Source: Aptenodytes patagonicus
Taxonomy: Eukaryota > Chordata > Aves > Sphenisciformes > Spheniscidae
DNA length: 64,000 bases
NCBI RefSeq assembly: GCF_965638725.1
Contig: NC_134953.1
Coordinates: forward strand, 42,678,454 to 42,742,453
Direction: 5' to 3'
In this document: positions 1 to 12,300 of the stretch, piece by piece
Numbering within the stretch: position 1 is the stretch's first letter
How the letters are laid out: every line of letters starts with the position of its first letter
The notes under the pieces: model-generated
Seen by the model: the letters and a program-made list of their open reading frames with translations, nothing else
The model's database searches: none
Told to the model about the DNA's origin: nothing
Position numbers and translations under genes: made by a program

Positions 1-115
1 CTGTGACTTAGGGTGGTCAGCTAATCAACTGCTAACTTCATTATGTTTAACAGCATAGCTTGTGCAATTAATCTGTGTCAGCTTTGTGTCTTATATCTAT
101 ATTTTTAAATTTTAG

Positions 116-305
116 CTACTTCTGTAGATAAAGGTGAGTGTATGGGAGGATCAACCCTGAGCTTACTCCATGACAAGACTTTCAATTACACGGGGGACAG
201 CCAGGCCCAGGAGCTGTGCCTGTATTTAACCAAGGCAGCCAGCGTGCCTTATTTTGAAATTCTGGAAAAGTGGATATATCGAGGCATCATTAATGATCCA
301 TACAG
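116..305 (+). CDS. TUBGCP2: TUBGCP2 exon (first in window)
   Basis: The exon follows the acceptor ttttag and ends at the donor gtaaag; its first two bases complete a codon from an upstream exon. It encodes [12 protein letters not shown], then [16 protein letters not shown] and [13 protein letters not shown], matching the GRIP1 region of GCP2. Confidence 0.92.
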
Positions 306-3300
306 GTAAAGAAAGTTAAGGAATGAAAATGAAATGCAAAAGTTAAGAAATACTGTTTGGGTCTCTGGCTTCTACTTTTTTAGTGCACCCATTCCTCTGC
401 TCTGTAGAGTCTGCATAGCGTAGGGGCCTGGACCTGGCAGCAGTAGGTAGGCAAGGCAGCGTTGCAAGGAAGGGCAGCTGCTGGAGCATGTTTAACTACA
501 TTTCTTATTTGATTCAGTGGTTATACAGTCAGAGACACTCTCACTTGCTTTATTTTTCCAAATTCAAGGAAATTATATGCAAAAGTCAATAGCACAACAG
601 TTCAAATATGCAGTCCACTCAAATTCCACCTTACCATGCCTGTACCTCTTTTTCTCCTCACGGGGCACGAGTGTGATAACTCAGTGAATCTATGTTAAAT
701 GTAGTCCACTAATATGCTAATCTGATATGAGCTAACAGCACTCAACTGAAGTTTCTTGGCTTTTGTAGAATCATTTGAAGCATTTCGCTGTGTTTAATAG
801 TTTATGCAGCATTGCTGTTTCCCACATTTTCAGAATCCTAAGAGGGGCAAAACTCAAGTTAAAATAGCTAAAATTAATGCCTTCCTGATGGTGGGAAGGC
901 AGACAAAGGCCAGCATCCTCACATCTACACTGACAACCAAATAATGTTTAGGCTTGGTTTGTGAACCCTACAAAATTCTGTTTCTGTCATAATTGATTGC
1001 AGATTAGCAGAAACGCTTTGCATAATGCTTCTCCTCTTACTACAAATAAAGGCTAATTTCATTCTTGATTGGAATGTATTTTCATGAGACCTTATTTCTG
1101 ATAGATCATATTACTAGTTTACAGGTCAAAAATGTAATCCTCATTGTACCACTTCCTGCTTCTAAACATCTGCTTTAACTGTTCAGTGAGTTCATGGTGG
1201 AGGAGCATGAGCTGCAGAAGGAGAAGATTCAGGAAGACTATAATGACAAGTATTGGGATCAAAGATATACTGTTGTTCAGCAACAGATTCCCTCATTCTT
1301 GCAGAAAATGGCTGACAAAATACTAAGCACGGGTAGGTAAAGATACGCTTCTGATGTAAGAGGAATCTTGAGACAAGCATTACCATTCTTTATGTAAAGA
1401 TAAAGTAAATGTTATCATGCTTTGCCAGTCTATGGGGTTGTCCAGCTGAACTTTTCAGAGGAATAGAAGAATCAGATTTAAAAAGAACCCTGAATCCTAT
1501 AAATAAAACAACATGTGGGAAGGAGTCCAGCAGCAAGGGGAGCTATCTGTCTTACTGCTCTGTTTCATGGGTACAGTTTTCTAGCAGCTAGCTAGATGGA
1601 GCTAGACAACCGAGGTTTGAACATGCTGAGTTTTAATTTGGGTGTTTTAAAATGAAGTATGCAACCTGATGGCTACCATTGTTCTCTGCCGTAAGTACAA
1701 AACCCCCCAAAAGCTACTTCTGAAGTGCAACACCAGATCTTCAAAGTTTCTGGTTATCTGCAGAGATGTTTTGCCATCACTGGGAAACAAAACCATTTCT
1801 AAATCTCTCCTTAAATATGATACTAGATGCCTAATTGAAAATTCTGCATCATCTTTTGAAAGGTGTCTAAATCCTTTCCAGCTTTCAGTAGAACTTAGTG
1901 TAAACATTTCACAGCGTATCTTCCGCTTGAAGGTAGTGGTCTGAAAGTTTCCCTGTTGGATGTACAGTAAGTATGAATATGCGTCGTTCATTCTTTTTGC
2001 TTCTAGGGAAATATTTAAATGTTGTGCGAGAATGTGGACGTGATGTTACCTGCCCTGTGGCTAAAGAGGTCATCTATACTTTAAAAGAGCGAGCTTATGT
2101 GGAACAAATAGAAAAAGCATATAACTATGCTAGCAAAGTTCTTCTGGATTTCCTAATGGAGGAGAAAGAGCTGGTGGCTCACCTAAGGTTTGATTTATTT
2201 TACTAAATGCATGTTAAATAGATTGGTTCTGATAGTGAACATAAGTTTTTGAAGTTAGCTCTCTTTTCTTGAGATATTATTAATGTATTCTCTCTATTTC
2301 CATTAGAAAAGTTGACCTGAAAAAATAAGATTTTTTTTTTTTTCCTGAAGAAAAAAAAAGTGTAAAATCATAGAAATGTTCAGCGGGAAGGATGTCTGGG
2401 GGTCTCTAGTCCAAATTCCTTGGAAGGCTGTTGCCAAAACTAGGTCAGGACAGCCGTGGCTTGTCTAGCTCAGTCCCAAAACCCGCCCTCAGGTATGGAC
2501 ATCCCCCCCACCTCTCTCATGACTTGTCCCTCGGCTGCATGTCACTCACACCCAGGAAAGGAGTTTCCTAATATCTGGTATGATCAAGAAGAGTTTAATG
2601 TGAATAATAAATAGTTTGGTGTTAAGTATCTCACCAAATATATGCCATGGTTATTGTTCATGCAAACATGGGTAGTTGGAACAGAGTAAGTGTATTAGCC
2701 CCAAGTTCCAGTGCAGGGTTTTTTTTTACTACTGTCCTTTTTTAAAGTTCATTTTAATAACCTATATTTTGATTCTCGTAACACATTCAGCTGATAGCAA
2801 ATGCAAGTGCATTCTAGCATGCAAACTCCAGCTTCCTTGTGTGAATCAAGCTTTTAGTTTATTACTATCTTCAGAAAACAGTAAAAACAGGAATCTTAAC
2901 TATCCAGATGACCAAGACAGCAACAAATAGGTAGAAAATTGCAGTTGATAGCTGGTTGTAAGATAGTTTGTAATTGGGCTGAGACCTGGTACCAGAGGTT
3001 CTGCTTCAAACCAGTGACACAATGTGAAAGAAAATGGTCTGAGCTTCATGGGACAAACGTGCCAAGTGACTTGCACAAGAAGATGTCCATTTGGAGACAT
3101 AAGCTGGAGCAGTAATGGTAACTGAAGTGAATGTGCCTAGCAGGCCAGGTAGGATTGCTTTGGGCCTGCTTTTTGCTAGGTCTGAAAAAGTTGTAGTTGC
3201 GACACAGATGTCTGCTCCAGACCTGGGAACACTACGGCTCCAGCTGAGAGAGGCTGGGGGAAGACCTGAAGATCCGTGGTTCACGCCTTTGAAACTGATA

Positions 3301-6300
3301 CGTTCCTTCCTGCCCTGTGAAAACCACCAGAGAACATGCCTTTTTTCATGAAAGGTTATGAGAGCTATCTGAAACCTGCCAGTCATTAAGGAGATTATTC
3401 CTAGCCTTTCTAATGACTGTTATCCCTCCAAGCCTTCTTTGCTTAATAGGACTGTTCAAAAGACACTGGCTTCCAAAGCTCTGGTGGCACATGTCCTCTG
3501 TCTATCACAATGTAGTTTTAGATTAAGGTGTTGCTCAGCCTCTCCAGCTGCGGGTTGATGTCTATGACCTCCTCATCTTCGAAACAGGCTCTCTGCTAGA
3601 CCATTCAGCAGCTGTCCTGTGTATATGTAATCTACTGCGGTGCAAGTGCAGGGGCAGCTGGTTGAGGAGGAAGCTACTGAGCTTCCAGCGTGTGTGTATG
3701 CTTTGAGGGCTGAAGTGGGATGGTTGTGATCAAACCCCAGGGACCTGTGACAGATAACCACTTCTCCTCAGTTAAGTGGGAGTACTGACTCTCTTTCCAC
3801 CATCCCAGACATGGTTGGAAGGGACCAACAACCTTGGCACGTCTCTAGCTCAACCTCCTGCTTGAAGTGGGATTGTCGCCAGCATTAGGTCAGGTTTTTA
3901 TTTGGGTTTGCGCTCTAGGGTGTGTCAGCAGTAAGTATCTTGCTCTCCTACCTGTTTGTCCTCAGTTGACCACTGACACTGTCATGACTGGCCACTAGTG
4001 TGGCCAGTAGGAGTAGGGAAGTGATTGTGCCCCTGTACTCGGCCCTGGTGAGGCCGCACCTCGAATACTGTGTTCAGTTTTGGGCCCCTCACTACAAGAA
4101 GGACGTTGAGGTGCTGGAGCGTGTCCAGAGAAGGGCAACAAGGCTGGTGAGGGGTCTGGAGCACAAGTCTTATGAGGAGCGGCTGAGGGAACTGGGACTG
4201 TTCAGCCTGGAGAAAAGGAGGCTGAGGGGAGACCTCATCGCTCTCTACAACTACCTGAAAGGAAGTTGTAGCGAGGTGGGTGTTGGTCTTTTCTCCGAAG
4301 TAACAAGCGATAGGACGAGAGGAAATGGCCTCAAGTTGCGGCAGGGGAGGTTTAGATTGGATGTAAGGAAAAATTTCTTTACTGAAAGAGTGGTGAAACA
4401 TTGGAACAGGCTGCCCAGGGAAGTGGTGGAGTCCCCATCCCTGGAGGTATTTAAAAGACGTGTAGATGAGGCGCTTAGGGACATGGTTTAGTGGGCCTGG
4501 TGGTGTTGGGTTGACGGTTGGACTCGATGATCTTAGAGGTCTCTTCCAACCTCAATGATTCTATGATTCTATGATTCTATGACTTCCTTGTGACTGGGGG
4601 AGTTTTCTTGGTTCAAGAGAGTAATGACAGTCATGGAAACAGAGGGGCTGAGCATCATCCCAAATTGACAGTGATCAGGAGTCTGCAACCACATTATGTT
4701 AAGGCTGTGCTGGTCCTATTTTTGCTCTGAAAACTGCAGTTATCATGTGTGATCTTTGGCCCCACACTAAGTTAATCCTCAAACTGTCCTCTGAGCTATT
4801 TCCAAGCTCCTGGCCCACTGCAGTTAACTCTCCCTGGTGCCAAGTGAAAATTAAAGTTTATGCATCCTACTGTAGCAGAAGTCAACACAAGTACCTGGAG
4901 TGCTTAAAAAATCAGCACAGATACTTGTTCATTCAGAGGAGTCCAAGATTCTGCTCTGAATTGGCAACTGCCTCTTGGATGGATCTGCACGCTGTGGAGG
5001 TTGGGGTGTTGTTCAGGATAGCAGTATGGGTGAGCCTTCGCCCAGCAATGTAGTGCATACGTTTGTTTTTTTTTCCTAAGGTGCATTTTTCAAGGGAAAA
5101 AAAGGAACAGCAGCAGTCCTGATCTGACTGAGGTGGTAGGGGGGAGGGGACATGCATAAGACACTAGTCTCCAAATTGGTTATTTATGGCTGTGTGTTCT
5201 CTATGAAGAGGAACATTTTGTGATCAAAGCCAGCAGGCTGGCTGAATTGATTGCTTTTGTTCCTTTAGGTTTAATATAGATTAACTTGGGCTTTAAAAAA
5301 CATAATCAATTGTCCCTTCATTTTATTGAGCAGATCTATAAAACACTATTTCCTGATGGATCAAGGGGACTTTTTTGTTCACTTCATGGATCTCACAGAA
5401 GAGGAACTTAAGAAGCCTGTAGATGACATCATAACTACAAGGCTAGAGGCTCTGCTTGAATTAGCCCTGCGAATGAGCACAGCCAACACAGATCCTTTCA
5501 AGGATGATTTAAAGGTAAGAATGTAGGTAAGCAGAAGACAACTGAATTTGAGCAGAAGGCCTGCCATGATTTGGGAAGATCTGTGTGCCTGTAAGAACCT
5601 GCTGAATGTACAGTGAAGGAAAAGATAATTGGCTGTCCTTCTGTAGACCTTCTCTGGGTTAAGTCCTCTTTCATCCAGATTAGCAGCTGGAAGCACCCAC
5701 CCTGGACAAGAGGCTGAGTTTTCTTGCTGGTGTCTGAAAACAGAGAAGGTGCTTTTGGGTGGCCTCAGGATGAGGTGGAAGCAGTAGTCTGTCTCTTATG
5801 CTTATTCTCAGCTTGGGTGCTCACTTTGGAGTACAAGAAAATACCTGATTAGAAGTCCTGCCTATTAATGATTGCGTATTTTACAGATAGGAAGCAGCAC
5901 AGAGGCTGTGCCTGGGGAGTGTGAGATCTGAATAGACCTTACAGAGGCCAAGGGCAAGGGAGAGCAACCAGCAGAGTAGCATGTTGTATGCTGATTGTTA
6001 AACACTACAGCGACACTGCTCCGGTGTCTGCTGCCCCATTCCAGATCATACCATTCACTATTGCTTCCTAGGTTGGTCTGATGACTTGAGAGCTACTCTG
6101 ATAATTTGCATGTCTGCCACATGTCTGTTGCTACGCAGTAGTTGTGAGTATCCTGTGGCTTCATTTTTTTCCTGCTCTTCCTTTATAGATTGACTTGATG
6201 CCCCATGACCTCATTACACAGCTCTTGAGAGTATTGGCCATAGAAACAAAACAGGAGAAGGCCATTATCAGTGCAGATCCCACAGAGCTCACTCTGAGCG

Positions 6301-9300
6301 GTCTGGAAGCATTTTCCTTTGACTACATTGTTAAGTGGCCTCTGTCCCTTATTATAAACAGGTAAGGTATCAATCCACTGAAGGAAAAAAAGGCAGAAGC
6401 TTTTGCATGGGGTTGAAGCACGTTTCCACACAGCAAAATACTGGAAAGCCTGTATCTTTAAAGTGACATTTTAAGTTGCTGACTAGTAAGGTATGCTTTG
6501 GGGTTGTTGAGCCCTGCTTGCTCCACTTGTAGACTATGGAATATGGATTGTCTCTTCAGTAGAGCCCTACTAGACCGTGTCTAAGGCACGCTTGGAAAGT
6601 CAAACTTTCATTTCAAATGGTGGGAAGACATAGGTCAAAGGATGGTTTCTCAGCCTGGTCCCTGGTTTTACTTGTGACTGGTCACCCAGTTTTCATTTGT
6701 CTATGGCTTTCTGAAGAATCTCCCCTGAGAATATGAACTCTCACAAGAGGGTTTCCATGCAAGAATCAAACATTTCTCAAATGTGGAGAGCAGAAAAAAA
6801 CGCCCTTTCTGGTATCCCTAGTTGCAAACTAGAAGGATACAGGCTGTTGCTAGAATTGCTATAGCAAGCTATTTTGCATTTAATTGAGTTATGAGGGACT
6901 GAATGGTTCATTTTTCTGCAAGGATTTGCTTCCTGTTTCCCTGGAGAAACACTGGCAAACCTGCTGCTGTGAGCCAGGGCAAATGGGAGAAGCAGTGTTA
7001 CGTGAACAGGGTGACAGATGTTGAATTGTTAAATGCCAACAATTGGTTTGTCCTTTAATTTCCCCTTTAAAAAATCAGTTTATACAGTGGGGCTTTTCTA
7101 ATGACATGATGCTTTTGAAATTATGTCTCTTTCTTTCAAATTGAGTGTATTAGCTCTGATGGTAGCTATGGAAGTGAAAATACTGTTTGGTAAGGTTTCA
7201 CGAACTGTATCGACTGGAGCTCTGTAGACACCTACACTGAAGTATCTGAATGCAGACCTGAATCCAGTCCCTGAAGCTATAAATAAGCATCCCCATCTGC
7301 TTCTGACAGTGCATTGCTGTTGGGGTAATGCTGCCTGTAGCTTGGTTACAGCTTTTTCTTCATCTTTTTGGAGAATCCTGGCGAATCGTTTTGGTGATCG
7401 TAGTAGTCTTAGTGCAGTGGGTACATGACTGCAGGCTTTCAGGCTTCCGTCCCAGCATCTTTGTGGGTGACCTTTCTGCAGGTAGCTCGAGGGAATTGAA
7501 GAAGGAGGCTGGTGATGTACCCGCTGGCAGGAAATATGGAGGAGGGACTCCTTGGAGAGAAATTCTTTGGGATGGTTACAAATGTGATTTTTTTTCTTTG
7601 GTTCAAATTGTTTCAGTGCAGATTTGTGTGCATCTGAAGGCGTAAGGAACATATTGTGTAAAGTCTCTTTGCCTTTGAGCAGCCTCAGCCTTCGCAGCTT
7701 AGTCTGTCAATCAGAACAGGGCTTAATGTGGATGGGTTTCTCCTTTCTTTCCAGGAAAGCACTGACAAGATACCAGATGCTTTTCAGACACATGTTCTAT
7801 TGCAAACATGTGGAAAGACAGTTGTGCAACGTTTGGATCAGCAATAAGACGGCCAAGCAATTCTCCCTGCACTCAGCTAAGTGGTATGGCCTTTTTTTCT
7901 GCTAGATTGGATGTGAAGGTTTGGTTTTCCTTCTTGCTAGTTAGATATGTCGTGACACGGAACAGATAATTTTGACTTGAAAAAGATCATTACAAATTTC
8001 TTATGGGCTGAGAGGTGTCAAAATATAACATTTTAGGTTTCAGTAGGAAGCGTCTGCTCAGTAATTTTTTTGCTGCTTGGCTCGTTCCTCTTTGTTGGCA
8101 TGAAGTTTTGAAAAGGAAGAGATGGTCTTTAGGGTTAGCTCATTCTACACTGAACAGTTACAGCAGAGGACATCTGTGCACATATCGTCATGGTCGCTAC
8201 TTTAGCGTCAGCAAGATTAGTAAGGGCCCCAGTAGTTTAAAAGCAACATCCTTCTCTTCTGGCCAGACCACTAGCAAGGACTCGTGACCTTCACACAGCT
8301 TGGCTAATGTTTGGGGTTTTGGTGTGATACAAATTGAATAAGGTAAAATTGGTGGGGTGTTTTCCTAGGAAATCATTCTGTCTTGTTCCATCTGTGAGGG
8401 TAGATTTTCATCTTTGGATCTGCACTCCAGGTGTTGGAGGTGCCTGTTTGGAGACTGAGGCAGATCCCAGCATTGTGAGGTTGTACCTTCTGCCTTGCCA
8501 GTGGCACTTTCTTGTCACAAGGTAACCTCAGAGTGCCTTGGCGCTGACGTCAGCCAACATGACCATAGCTCTGGTTCTCCTGTAATTGTAGAGGTATTAG
8601 CGGAAGAGACCTGTGAGGGTATCTAGTCCAACCTGCAGCTCACAGGACGACTGTGATGAGCAGGGGACAGGGCAGCCGTGGTTGAAAACCCCTAGGGTGG
8701 GTATTCCCCACCTCTCCAGTGACCTGTCCCAGTTTGCTGAAGTCAGTTCTTAGTTTGCCATCACAGAGCTTGCATAAATTAACATTGAAAGAACCTCTAT
8801 ATAATCCCACCATTCATTTTTAAGGTGAAATTGCATTAAGTACCCTAGGTAGCAGGTGATTTGATTAAATATTTGGATCCTCTGAACATATTGATGCAAG
8901 GCATAGAATATTTCAAAGTGTTCATTTAACAAGTGAAGCTGGAAAGAAACATGAACCATTTATCTTGTTATATTTTGCCCTGCTAACAAATGCATGTCTC
9001 ACTAGATAGTAAAATTGCTTTAATATATAATATTAAAATTTTAGTTGTCTATAAGCAAATATTCAAAGTAATTGTCCAGTCTACGATAGGTTCAAAACTC
9101 TGACTCTAGTAATTGAGGGAAAGCCATTTGAATACATGGAAAATAATCAGAGGTGGTTTGCATTAACTTTATAATCCCTCTCACACTGCAGCAGTGAATT
9201 TGCTAGGACAGAAATATTTAGCTCTGTTTGTGCTAGGTGCAAGCCTGGTGATAATTCTCTATGGCATTTGCTAGCTCTAAGTTGCGTGGGTGTGATTTCT

Positions 9301-12300
9301 CTCCTAGGTTTGCTGGTGCTTTCACACTGCGGCAGCGGATGCTGAATTTTGTACAGAATATCCAGTATTACATGATGTTTGAAGTGATGGAGCCAACATG
9401 GCACATTCTTGAGAAGAACCTGAAGTTGGTGAGTGTGTGTGCTTGAGAGAAGTTGGAATGGAAGTCTAAAGTTAACAAATTTAATATAGGGAAAAAATGC
9501 CTAATTTCAGTTACTGCAGGTGACTGTTAAACATTTTGTTGGAGGCACTTGAAGTATCTGGGAACTGTTGTTCTTAACATACTGCAAAGAGTGCCGCTGT
9601 TCTACATCACCTTTCTGCTTTATTAATCATATATCCCTTTCCTCTGCAGCATCCTCCTATCTATGCCCAGCTCATACTCTGCACCCTGTTATGTAAAGGT
9701 GGTGTTCTGCTGAACATAGCCTTACATAGAAGAAAGAAAACTATGGAAAAGGAAGAAGGTTGCAGGGTGCAAAGATCATAAACAGGTCCAGGCATCTTCA
9801 GTTGATTCCTTGGCTGACTTACAGTGCTCTTAAAAGCCAAGGCTGTGCTTTCTCTTCATGAAGCTGCCAAGGACTGGCATGTTAGGACTATCTGTTATAA
9901 AACAGGGCCTTCCTTATACAGGTGACTATTCCACATGTATATTCCCACTGCAGGTGGGCAAGGCTGGCGAACTTTTCCACTCCAGTGGTATCATAGAATC
10001 ATAGAATCGTTTAGGTTGGAAAAGACCTTCAAGATCATCAAGTCCAACTGTTAACGTAGCACTGCCAAGTCCACCACTAAACCATGTCCCTAAGCACCAC
10101 ATCTACACATCTTTTAAATACCTCCAGGGATGGTGACTCAACCACTTCCCTGGGCAGCCTGTTCCAATGCTTGATGTAATGTTCTGAGCGGTGGGATTTT
10201 CCAGGTGTGTTACAGAATATTTCTGGTTCACTAATCCAAGCCAGTGACTTCTCCAGAAGTTAACTCTGCCCTAGCAAAAACTGCAAGAATCAGTTTTTAT
10301 CTCCTAAGGGCATGTGAGATGCCTTTATTATCTCACAGAGGAACACATTCGCAGCTAATGTCCCACCTGCCTATTTTAAACCAAGAATGAGAAGTCATTG
10401 GGAGTTTACCTTTCAGAACAGTCTGTTCAGGAAGCCCATAAAGGTCTTCTCATGTCTGGTTTCATTCACGTCAGATTTGTTGGTTCCATCCTCAACAACA
10501 GAGAAAAAAATCTGTCACCAACAGATCAAGAGTTATTCTCAGCCTGTGTAGAGCAAACCCTTCTCTCCCTTCCTTTTTTACCTGACTGTGGTAAAGATCT
10601 AGACTTTTGGGGCTTACAGTTACTGTGGAAGTTCATTAGACAAGTGAAGGATGGTGCCTGAGCACTGGCAGATCTAGTGAAAGCCACAGCAATGCTGTAA
10701 ATACATGTTGTCTTCCTTGCCATCAGCCTGGGCCCAGCCCATAGCTTCTTTGTTCCCTAGGAACATGTGCTGGAGCCAGGGCACTGGTTGCCTCACCTCT
10801 CAGCACCAGTGGTCCTGCCTGGATTCTGCTGGTTTCTGGCATACAAACAAGTCTTTGTGGGAGGAAAAAGAGAGGAGAGATGGCATCTCGAGTTACTTCT
10901 GTACTGCTGCCTAAAACAAGGGCAGAGACATAGGCTGTCTGCTCCACATTACCTAGCAAATGTCTCATTGGGTCCTGTGTGGTCCTAACATACAATCATT
11001 TTGTGTTCTTCGAGTTTCAAGTCTTTGCAGCAGTGTGGGGAGCGCTGTATTGTAGCTGTTTTCATAGCATGAAGCTGCAGGGATGCGTTGCATGGGCTGG
11101 GGTGTGACGTGGAGGCTTGTGAAAGTGCTTGAGGGTACAAAGCTTGGTGGAGTAGTGTTGGAGGGCTTTCCCAAGGGAGGGAGTCTGACCTGCTGCCATC
11201 TTCTCCATGCCAGGAGACAACTTGAGAAGGCCCTTAGGAAGTGCAATCCCTGAGCTTTGTATGACGGTTGTCTTGGCGTATGGCACTTGGCACAGGCAAG
11301 GGTTGTGCCAGGCAGTGAACTTGTGTTTAATTAGAGCGGATGATCAGTGATCCATTCCTCAAGCTTGCTTATTTTGCAGCATAACCTTTGTGATGGCTGT
11401 AGTCATTTTCCTTATCCCAAGGGACACTGCATTCCTCATGGTCCTTCTCAGCTTCCTTACCCACTGTGGTGCTGCTGTGTTGGGGCTGGTGTTAGTAGCT
11501 TGGTGCCCCAGCTACTGTGAGAGAACAGGAGGCAGATGTACATCACCTTATTATTCTTCCCTCTGGTAGTCATCCTGTGATCAGATGCTTCTTGGTTGCG
11601 CATCTTTTTCCTCTTACACCATGAAAAACATTTATCTGATGTATCAAACAGCCCAACACTCCTTCTGCAATCTGCATTAAGCCACAGCAGCTCTCTTGGT
11701 AGCTCTCTGATGAGCCTTGTGTATCTTCAACATCAACTGACTCTGTCTTAGTTTCTACTGTGTACTGGGCAGTTGTTCTGGGGTCAGCTAACCAACACTT
11801 TTTGATGCCCTGTCATCCTTTTTCCTGGAGAATTCACAGGAGGTATCAGATCTAGGATTGTGAGCATCTCTGCATATTCTTGGTGAGGACTTCTGAAGAA
11901 GAAGAGGTTGTATGTCAAGCTCCTGGATGATCTAAGAGAATTGTACTTGCTTCTTAATTTTGTTGTAAGTTTAGGTTTGCAAAATACTCAGTTTACTTTA
12001 CTTGAATTGAGGCACTTGAACAATTTATCCTGTCCCGGGTTCTTCCATACTGATTTCAGGTAGTGCTTCCTTTCAGTGTCTGCTGATTCCAGATGTTCTA
12101 GAAGGGACTGTTAAACGCAGTAAGCACGCAGTCTGTGTTGATGGCATCCCCTGTTCAGAAGAGACAATCTCCTGACTCCAGAGTTTTTGAGATCCCTCTC
12201 TGCTTTGGCTCTCAGCCATTGAGTTTCTCCGCTTTTTCAGAGATATAGCAGTGTTGAAGCATTTTTATTTCGGTTCCAAAAAGGAATTTGCCAATTTATA

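Larger units (their letters stand above)
2188..5333 (+). other. TUBGCP2 intron with three CR1 fragments
   Basis: This 3.1-kb intron holds a minus CR1 piece (about 2367-2570), a short decayed one (about 3798-3895) and a well-preserved plus-strand CR1 3' end (about 3995-4582). The remainder (2570-3800, 4583-5333) shows nothing I can assign. Confidence 0.75.

Noticed and set aside
7098-7652. Minus-strand open frame of 184 codons in a TUBGCP2 intron
   Set aside because: No recognisable family and no supporting splice sites. It is on the strand opposite the host gene and is probably chance.
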